NCBI RefSeq assembly: GCF_022458985.1
Contig: NC_061786.1
Span: 19,784,974 to 19,848,973 of the forward strand
Direction of reading: 5' to 3'
DNA from: Mugil cephalus
Lineage: Eukaryota > Chordata > Actinopteri > Mugiliformes > Mugilidae
DNA: 64,000 nucleotides
The notes beneath the pieces are model-generated. The model ran no database searches. It saw only the letters and a list, made by a program, of their open reading frames with translations, and had not been told where the DNA came from. Position numbers and translations under genes: made by a program. Positions 56,812 through 64,000 of the stretch are shown here, one piece after another (within the stretch, counting starts at the first letter, position 1; each line of letters begins with the position of its first letter).

Positions 56812-57763
56812 TCCTCCCCTCTCCACTCTGAACGTGCATCATCCCCCAGTGAGATCTGTGGTCTGACTGACTGGCTCCCATTACACCCAGAAATCCTTTA
56901 CAGTCAGCAGCATGACACTCAGCATAAGCTGAGCATGCAATTGTGATCCTACTCTGGAAGAATCTGGAAAAAAAAAAGATCAAAAATAAAGTTTAAAAGT
57001 CATTTGTTGAGGTGGTTAGAATTTTATCTCCAAAGATAAGACTTTATTTATTCCTGCAGGAGACCAACCGAGGAAAATATTAAAAAAAAAAAAATAAATA
57101 AAATAAGGTACAACAAGAGAAACTATGTATATGTTAAAGGCACATAAGCTAGTATTAATCAAAGGTAAGAAAGAAATAAAACATCTGTTTAAACATGTTA
57201 TTCTTTTAATACTTAATGTGCAAACTGTAACTTAAATAAATAAAATAAAATGAGGGGAGATAATTTTTTTTTTAGGTAATGATTTTATGAATAAATGTTT
57301 AGTGTGTTCTCTGCAGTCAGTGTGTTGAATTATCCTTATATCTCTTTTTTTGCAGTATTGAAAGTGGTACATTTATAAGTATTTTCCTTTCTGTCTTTTA
57401 TTATCGTCTTCGTGTGTGACTGCGTAAAATGTGCATACACAGTCATGTAAGTGACATGATATGGAAATTAACACAACAACAACAATAATAATAATAATAA
57501 AGAAAAGTGTTTCATTTTTGATAACCTTTCTGCTGTGTTGGAGTATGACGTTGGGGACTGGTTGAAATACTTCCTTCATATTGTTAGAAATATGCTGAAA
57601 ATATTTCTGTAAATCAACCAATAAATAAAAGTTTTAACACTTGGATTAAAAACTACAAATGAGTTCATTCTAAACAAAGCTCTGCTTTTTCTACATCACT
57701 TCCTGTCTCTCCTCCTGATTCACAAAGTACTGCAGCGACTCCAGTTGGTTCCCGACATTCACC
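56812..57763. other. AT-rich spacer upstream of V49
   Basis: An A-rich run near 57080-57098, an (aac)n(aat)n tract at about 57470-57500, and otherwise AT-rich sequence. Near 57690-57705 ctacatcacttcctgt reads on the minus strand as an ETS-like caggaagt next to agtgatgtag, which resembles the Vbeta decamer; these lie about 65 bp before V49. Confidence 0.45.
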
Positions 57764-58217
57764 ATGAAGCCGTCTCATCTCATCATCTGTACCATCACTG
57801 TGTTCTGGATCAAAGGTATCGATAAACTCTTCCTCTTTTAAGATGAATAAACATTTCCTCAAGTCTTTGCTTATACTCACTTTTTATTTTCTACATCTCT
57901 TTACAGGTGTTTACCTCAATAAACAAGATCAAGTGTTTCAGTCTCCACGTGAACTCGTGACCAAACCGAACAGTGAAGTTAAACTCACATTGAAACATAC
58001 CATCCAGTCCTATGACACCATTCTCTGGTACCAGCGCTCACCAGGAGACACTGCACTGAAGCTCATCGGCTACATGAATTATAAAACTCCTAAGGTTGAG
58101 CCGTCGTTTCAAGGCCACTTCAACGTGAGTGGAGACGGAGAGAAGGAGGCTTATCTTCACATCCTGAAGCCGAATCACTCTAAAGACACGGGAGAATATT
58201 TTGGAGCAGCTAGTATG
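57764..58217 (+). CDS. TRBV: V49: TCR beta V gene, family F, lacking both disulfide cysteines
   Basis: Leader exon 57764-57815 (MKPSHLIICTITVFWIK), 91-bp intron, V exon 57907-58217, fully open. It has QVFQSPRELVTKPNSEV, ILWYQRSPGDTALKLIGY and CDR2 MNYKTPKVEP. The first Cys is Leu (TTG 57990-57992, in KLTLKH) and the second is Gly (GGA 58203-58205, in GEYFGAAS). RSS is consensus: cacagtg 58218-58224, spacer 22, acaaaaacc 58247-58255. Each codon is two base changes from any Cys codon. It is either a pseudogene without frame damage or a V domain without the usual disulfide bond. Confidence 0.85.
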
Positions 58218-58255
58218 CACAGTGTTGAAGACAGCGACTCTTCCTTACAAAAACC

Positions 58256-59631
58256 TTCAGAATGATCCAGCAGATAACAGCAACCAGACAGGAAACCACC
58301 AGCATCATGCAGCACAGTCTGAGAAGTCTGAAAATAATGAATACATTTGATACAATACACCAAAACAATATATATGCAAATACTAACATACACTAACCGA
58401 AAAGTAGAAATACCAATTATCCACTTGAACCCTCATCCTCATCCTTTTTTGATAGATTCTGATGATTTTTTTCCTTCCTAAGTAACTTTATGTTTGTTGT
58501 TTCGCTGTCTTTCGGAATCATATGTAATATGTATTTGGTATGACTAGTTGTGGAACTCTGTACAAGCCTGTAAAAGCTTCATTCCCGCCTTGCACAGATT
58601 TGTCACATAATTTGTGCTAAACCAATAAACTAAACTAAACTTTATAGGCTGGAGCCTTCGCTTGTTGTGCCCATCCTTCTTACAAAAACACAACTACGTT
58701 TCATAAGAAAGGAACAAAAACTGACATAACCAAACACACATGCTCACAATATTTTCAAAAGGTTCATGAATATTATTTTTAAATATATTTTTAAATCTGT
58801 GAAGTTTACTACACAATTTCATTTCTGTTTCTAAGTTGTTCCATAAATGTACACCTTTTACTTTTATAAATATCTGTTTTGCATTGGTTCTTGTTTTTGT
58901 TTTTGTCTTCTCGACATTCTCTATTGAAGTACATTATCGTTTACTTTGTGCATAAATTGCAGTTTTAAAGTCGACCAGATTGATCAATTTAAGGAGCTGT
59001 GAATTTATGAATGATAATTTTGTATGTGCGTGATAATCTGCTCTTTTAATTATTCTTATTTCTGTCTTTTGTCATGTAGAAACTGAATTGTATTGTATTG
59101 ATTATATGTATGTAGGAGTTGCTTCAGGAATAAACTTTTATCTTCTTGGTTATATGCTGCTATAAGCGCTATGGGACAAAACATCAAAGAAATGATCTGA
59201 TTGTTAACAGGTGTATAGTGGAAAGACATTCAAGCTTTACAGAAACATAAACATCCAGCCCCCAAATTAATGTGTTTCATTTTCATGCAAGAATAAATAA
59301 AGTACATTTGGAAAATGAAGAAGAAGTTCAGAACTAAATTACACATTTTAGAGGCTTGAGAGAGGAGGTGAAAGAGATAATAATTTTAAATTTACGTCTT
59401 TCATTCTCCACAGCAGCAGATAAACTCTACGTGTTTTACAGTCAGAAATGAAAGTGTCTGCTCTGTGTGAACAGCAGAGAGCAGTGATAACACACCGACA
59501 AGACGATAGTTGTGGAAGCTCCTCCCAGCTCAATATAAATGGGAACATTTCATACCAATGTGTTTCTATTAGCAGCCATAGAGCTCTACTGCTATACAAG
59601 AATTTTATACACTGGGTAAATGTGTGTTAAA
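58256..59631. other. AT-rich spacer, possible degraded repeat
   Basis: 58560-59130 has features of an old interspersed repeat (aaccaataaactaaactaaac and a repeated attgtattgtattg), not assigned. A TATA-like caatataaat lies near 59530, about 100 bp before the V50 start. No coding feature supported. Confidence 0.45.
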
Positions 59632-60057
59632 ATGTTTGTAATTTGGACTTTTTCTCTGGCTTTGCTTGCAGGTAAGAGCTGTAAGATGTATGTTCATTCT
59701 CATGAGCTTTCTGTCTACTCATTCAGTTTTTCTTTTTGTCATCTAGACACCGTTTTATCACTTGTGATCCAGCAATCACCCGAAAACCTTCTGATAGAGC
59801 CTAAACAGGAGGCCCGTCTTGACTGTTACCACGGAGATAACAACTACCCCTACATGCTTTGGTACCGGTACAAGTCCACAGCAAGAGACCAGCGCGCCAT
59901 GGACCTGATAGGACTGTTTCACTACGAAAAGCCAAATCTTGAGAAGGACTTTGAAAATCTTGTCAACATAACTGGCCACTCAAAGGGCAAAGCTCAGCTC
60001 ATAATCTACAACATAGAACCAACAGACACTGCAGAGTATTTCTGTGCAGCTAGTTAA
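59632..60057 (+). CDS. TRBV: V50: TCR beta V gene, family G, stop as last germline codon
   Basis: Leader exon 59632-59671 (MFVIWTFSLALLA), 75-bp intron, V exon 59747-60057. VIQQSPENLLIEPKQEARLDC, CDR1 HGDNNYPY, MLWYRYKSTARDQRAMDLIG (a longer framework 2 loop than other V genes here), CDR2 LFHYEKPNLE, EYFCAAS followed by TAA (60055-60057) touching the heptamer. Trimming on joining could remove it. RSS: cacggtg 60058-60064, spacer 22, acaaaaagc 60087-60095, both off consensus. Confidence 0.85.
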   Translation: MFVIWTFSLALLAGKSCKMYVHSHELSVYSFSFSFCHLDTVLSLVIQQSPENLLIEPKQEARLDCYHGDNNYPYMLWYRYKSTARDQRAMDLIGLFHYEKPNLEKDFENLVNITGHSKGKAQLIIYNIEPTDTAEYFCAAS

Positions 60058-60214
60058 CACGGTGCTTCAACACCCCTGGCTCCTTTACAAAAAGCCGGGT
60101 GGCCCATCACATCAAACGTGCACCTGCACCAAACCAAAGCTGCCTGATAAAGAAGTTGTGACTATAAAGTCTGTAGTCACACAATCTCCCCTTCTAGGAA
60201 GAGCTAATGTTATC

Positions 60215-60620
60215 TGGGAGGTAGGAAACCAGGAAGTTAGGGAGAGCTGCTGTTGGCTGGGAAGGTAGGAAGCAAGGAAGAGCTACTATTAACTGGGAGG
60301 CAATGACCGTAGGAATAAATACTATTAGTTGACAAGGTAGGCAGCTAGGATGAGCTAACTGCTAATATAAATAGCTGGGAGGCTAAGAAGCTAGGAAGAG
60401 ATACTATTAGTTGGGAAGGGAGAAAGTAGGAAAAGCTGTTAGCTGCAAGGGTAGGAAGCTAGGAGGTGCTACTATCAAGTGTGGGAGGATGGGGGGCTAG
60501 AAAGCTAGGAAGAGCTACTTCTAGCTATGAGGCTAGGGATCTAGGTTGATCTACTGTTAGATGTGAGAGTAGGAAGGTAGGAGGAGCTACTGTTAGTCGG
60601 GGGGAGCAAAATTTGCATGT
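60215..60620. repeat. Degenerate minisatellite, array 1
   Basis: Imperfect repeats built on aggaagagctactattag, ctgggaggctagg and similar words, roughly 40 bases per unit with much drift. Continues in the second array at 61425-62075, so V51 lies between two halves. Confidence 0.7.
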
Positions 60621-60822
60621 GGGAAAGAATTAAGAAGCATGTAAGGATCCGAATACTGTAAGGAGTCATAAAAGGAAAATATTAGACTGTCGAATCACCG
60701 TCTCCTTTCAGTGCGTCTTTACTTTGGCCTGTTTACAGCAGCAGAGACACTAACGTCATTTCCTCCCTACAGATATCGAGTGTCGTCTGACTGTACATCC
60801 TTTCATTTAGTCTCAAATCAAA

Positions 60823-61305
60823 ATGACTTCAGGCGTCATCACCTCGACTTTCTTTATTCTCTGGGCTGCAGGTAAAGTTAATATCCATCAACATATTCTG
60901 GCTTTTCAATCAAAATATGTCTGTTTAACATTTTCTTCATTTCATCCAGACTGATAAAACAATTTAACAAATACATTTATCATGTTTTCTCCTCTCTGTG
61001 TTCCAGGTGTTTCTGAGTCTGTACTGATCGACCAGTGGCCTCGCTACATCTCCGCCGCTGCCAACAGTGGTGTAGAAATGCACTGTTACCAGAACGAAAC
61101 AGATCATCAAAACATGTACTGGTACAAACAACAGAAAGGAAAAGCTCTGGAGCTCGTTGTGTATCTGGTAGTTGGCAGTCCTACCTATGAAGAAGGATTC
61201 AAATCAGGATATAAGGCAGAGACAGAAGGACTGAAGAAGTCGTCCCTGACAATCTCTAGCGTTCAGAGGAAAGACGAGGCTGTTTATCTGTGTGCTGCTA
61301 GTTTA
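60823..61305 (+). CDS. TRBV: V51: TCR beta V gene, family H
   Basis: Leader exon 60823-60871 (MTSGVITSTFFILWAA), 135-bp intron, V exon 61007-61305. SVLIDQWPRYISAAANSGVEMHC, CDR1 YQNETDHQN, MYWYKQQKGKALELVVY, CDR2 LVVGSPTYEE, loop AETEGLKKSS, AVYLCAASL. RSS: cacggtg 61306-61312, spacer 23, acaaaaaca 61336-61344. Near-identical to V52 outside a short patch. A site taacgtcatt (about 60752) upstream resembles the CRE core. No coding defect seen. Confidence 0.9.
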
Positions 61306-61424
61306 CACGGTGCTGTGGCAGACCCCACCACTGTGACAAAAACATCCTTTATTGTTCTGACACCTGACTGACACATAATAATATTCAAAGGAAGAAACAA
61401 AACCACAGTGAGGAGAAGATATCG

Positions 61425-62075
61425 ATGCTAGGAAGCACCATTTATTTATAGAGGCTAGAAATTTAGGAAGAGCTACTATTAACTACGAGATTTGGAAGCT
61501 AGGAAGAGCCACTATTAACTAAGAGGCTATGAAACTAAGAAGATTCATTAGCTGGGAAGTTAGGATGCTAGGTAAGGCTACTATTAACTGGGGGGCTATA
61601 AAGCTAGTGAGAGTTACTAGAAGTAGCTACTTTTAGCTGTAACTGAAAATATTATTAGCTGGGAGGCTAGGTCAATAAGAGTAGCTACCGCTATGTTGGA
61701 GACTAGGAAGCCTAATCTCATTATCTAAATAGCTTATCTACATAGCTGGGAGGCTAGGAAGCTAGGAAGAGCCACTATTAGCTAGGGTGAGCAGACGTCC
61801 TCTTTTTGAGACTTAAGAATGTGTCAAACTCAAAACTTTGAAACGATTTCAAACTTGTCCAAGATTTTGTTGTACTAGTGTCTGAAGATTGTTTACGTCG
61901 AATTTGCATTTCTCTGTAGGTTCCTCTTATTTACAAACTCAAATATGGTCACCTTATATTAGATCGGTACAAAATAAGCTAGGAAGAGCTACTATTAGCT
62001 GGGAGGTTAGAAATAGTGAAACAGCTGTGAGGGTAGGAAGGTAGGAGGTGCTACTGTTACCTGGGAGGAGTTGAA
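61425..62075. repeat. Degenerate minisatellite, array 2
   Basis: Same words as array 1 (ggaagagctactattaactg, gggaggctaggaagctagg). Interrupted near 61790-61975 by non-repeat sequence. The array likely aided the duplication that gave V51 and V52. Confidence 0.7.
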
Positions 62076-62285
62076 TTTACATGTGGGAAAGAATTAAGCA
62101 GCATGTAAGGATCCGAATACTGTAAGGAGTCATAAAAAGAAAATATTAGACTGTCGAATCACCGTCTCCTTTCAGGACGTCTTTACTTTGGCCTGTTTAC
62201 AGCAACAGAGACACTAACGTCATTTCCTCCCTACAGATATCGAGTGTCGTCTGACTGTACATCCTTTCATTTAGTCTCAATCAAA

Positions 62286-62768
62286 ATGACTTCAGGCGTC
62301 ATCACCTCGACTTTCTTTATTCTCTGGGTTGCAGGTAAAGTTAATATCCATCAACATATTCTGGCTTTTCAATCAAAATATGTCTGTTTAACATTTTCTT
62401 CATTTCATCCAGACTGATAAAACAAGTTAACAAATACATTTATCATGTTTTCTCCTCTCTGTGTTCCAGGTGTTTCTGAGTCTGTACTGATCGACCAGTG
62501 GCCTCGCTACATCTCCGCCGCTGCCAACAGTGGTGTAGAAATGTACTGTTACCAGAACGAAACAGATCATCAAAACATGTACTGGTACAAACAACAGAAA
62601 GGAAAAGCTCTGGAGCTCGTTGTGTATCTGGTAGTTGGCAGTCCTACCTATGAAGAAGGATTCAAATCAGGATATAAGGCAGAGACGGTACAAGTGAAGA
62701 AGTCGTCCCTGACAATCTCTAGCGTTCAGAGGAAAGACGAGGCTGTTTATCTGTGTGCTGCTAGTTTA
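62286..62768 (+). CDS. TRBV: V52: TCR beta V gene, family H, twin of V51
   Basis: Leader exon 62286-62334, 135-bp intron, V exon 62470-62768. Differs from V51 by EMYC for EMHC and by AETVQVKKSS for AETEGLKKSS in the framework 3 loop (HV4). The duplication spans about 60605-61395 and 62065-62875. RSS: cacggtg 62769-62775, spacer 23, acaaaaaca 62799-62807. No defect seen. Confidence 0.9.
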
Positions 62769-63184
62769 CACGGTGCTGTGGCAGATCCCACCACTGTGAC
62801 AAAAACATCCTTTATTGTTCTGACACCTGACTGACACATAATAATATTCAAAGGAAGAAACAAAACCACACTGAGGAGGAGATATCGACGGATTAAACTA
62901 TACACGTTGTTTAACTTCTGTTGAGAGAAGGAAATGATTTGAAAAGGTAATAAACGGCTTAAATGAAATAAATAAATTAAATAATAAATAAGTAGTAAAT
63001 GAATGAATTTACCAAAACATGCTGCGTTTGTGATTTCCCAACAATCAAACATTTGCATATGACTGTCCTAAACAGATCAAACCAATAGGTGGAGACAAAA
63101 CACAGTGCAGCGCAGCAACTCCCTCCCTCTACACCTTGAACTTCATTTTTCTTCCGACAACATTTTTGGCATCAGTGCTCGACA

Positions 63185-63623
63185 ATGTCTTCACGAGTGC
63201 AGACCTGCGTTTTTCTCTTCGCCTTGTTCTCATGTAAGATCTTTATTTTCATACTGTACTTGCTCAACGATCATTTTTTAACACAAATCCTGCACTAATT
63301 GACTGCTGCTGTTTTTTTCTCCACAGGTCAGGTGGGCGCTGTGACATTTCAACAATCTCCTCCTCAGATAGTGAAGGAGAACAGCGAGGTCCACATTAAC
63401 TGCAGCCACGATGACACTAACCTCGTTTTAATGCTCTGGTATCAGCAAACAAGGGGCAGCACGTCCATGACCCTCATTGGCTACGGGTACCAGGGCTCCC
63501 CGAACTACGAGGGCACATTTAAGGAGCAGTTTGAGATGACGAGAGAAAGCGCAGTAAAAGGAGCTCTGGTTATAGGCAGAGCGAACCCGTCACACTCAGC
63601 TGTGTATTTCTGCGCGGCGAGCA
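63185..63623 (+). CDS. TRBV: V53: TCR beta V gene, family I
   Basis: Leader exon 63185-63233 (MSSRVQTCVFLFALFS), 93-bp intron with donor gtaaga, V exon 63327-63623. VTFQQSPPQIVKENSEVHINC, CDR1 HDDTNLV, LMLWYQQTRGSTSMTLIGY, CDR2 GYQGSPNYEG, HSAVYFCAAST. RSS: cacagtg 63624-63630, spacer 23, acgaaaacc 63654-63662. A ccaat box lies about 100 bp upstream (near 63082). No defect seen. Confidence 0.9.
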
Positions 63624-63752
63624 CACAGTGGCGTGGTTTAATGCCACTCCCACACGAAAACCTCTCCTCATGCTCCTCTCAATGACATGAATACATTTAC
63701 ACTTTTCTTCTTTTTGCAGGTTCTCACTGGAGCAGCAGCACGGACCTGGAAG

Positions 63753-64000
63753 ATGTCTCCAACTCTGATCGGATGTCTCCTCATCTTGTTTCCATGTATT
63801 GTTATTAAGTCCGATACAATAGATTCAAATTTATGATTACAAAATGTACTGAACTCCAAAAACTGATTTTTACATGTGTTTCTTACCCACAGATCAAGTT
63901 AAGAGTACGACCTTTCAACAGTCTCATCCAACGATAGTCAACCCCAAGGACAGGGTGGAATTTAGTTGCAGCCACGACAACAGTGATCTGAGCGTTATGC
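63753..64000 (+). CDS. TRBV: V54: TCR beta V gene, family I, partial at window end
   Basis: Leader exon 63753-63795 (MSPTLIGCLLILFP), 97-bp intron with donor gtattg, V exon from 63893, running off at 64000. TFQQSHPTIVNPKDRVEFSC, CDR1 HDNSDLS, VM. Only 90 bp separate the V53 nonamer from its start codon, the tightest spacing here. Second Cys and RSS are beyond the window. Confidence 0.85.

Noticed and set aside
1-64000. TRA/TRD, TRG or immunoglobulin V locus instead of TRB
   Set aside because: Motifs such as LWYQRSPGDTAxKLIGY and YFCAAS fit teleost TRBV, and CRE-like decamers fit Vbeta promoters. A 23-type RSS alone does not separate TRA from TRB, and no D, J or C is present, so TRB stays an inference.
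1-64000. D, J or C segments inside the window
   Set aside because: I found no FGxG J motif with a 12-bp RSS and no C-type Ig domain on either strand.

Overview
The window is a stretch of vertebrate genomic DNA carrying a tandem array of T-cell receptor variable (V) gene segments, all on the + strand. I count 54 V units (numbered V01 to V54 here) plus one small relic. About 40 look usable; the rest are pseudogenes or orphan leader exons. Each complete unit has a short leader exon (signal peptide), a small intron with GT/AG ends, a V exon of about 300 bp with two cysteines and the W-Y-x-Q motif, and a recombination signal sequence (RSS): a CACAGTG-like heptamer, a 22-23 bp spacer and an ACAAAAACC-like nonamer. 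The proteins (LWYQRSPGDTAxKLIGY, MYWYRQLPGE, ending YFCAAS or YFCAVS) match teleost TCR beta V genes best, so I call the locus TRB. No D, J or C segment is present, so beta is inferred. The organism is most likely a ray-finned fish, judged from the V sequences and the fish-type L2 LINEs and MITEs.

Layout. Region 1 (1-14.2 kb) has alternating family A (CAVS) and family B (CAAS) genes in cassettes of about 2.3 kb; one B gene appears to have been replaced by an L2-type LINE fragment. Region 2 (15.4-52.7 kb) is a heavily duplicated block of family C genes (subtypes C1, C2, C3, told apart by leader exon), with four cassettes made of an orphan C3 leader, an A2 gene and a truncated A pseudogene. Repeated spacers, two L2 fragments, three copies of a LINE fragment carrying a nested MITE, and one 1.57-kb foldback DNA transposon sit between them. 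Region 3 (52.9-64 kb) holds more divergent, less repeated genes: D (V44), E (V45-V48), F (V49, which lacks both disulfide cysteines), G (V50), H (V51, V52) and I (V53, V54; V54 runs off the end).

How it works: during T-cell development one V is cut at its RSS and joined to a downstream D-J. The leader exon is spliced to the V exon in the transcript. V genes here diversify by duplication, by exchange of 5' and 3' halves, and by clustered changes in the antigen-contact loops. All coordinates were read by eye from the sequence; family names are local labels, not official nomenclature.
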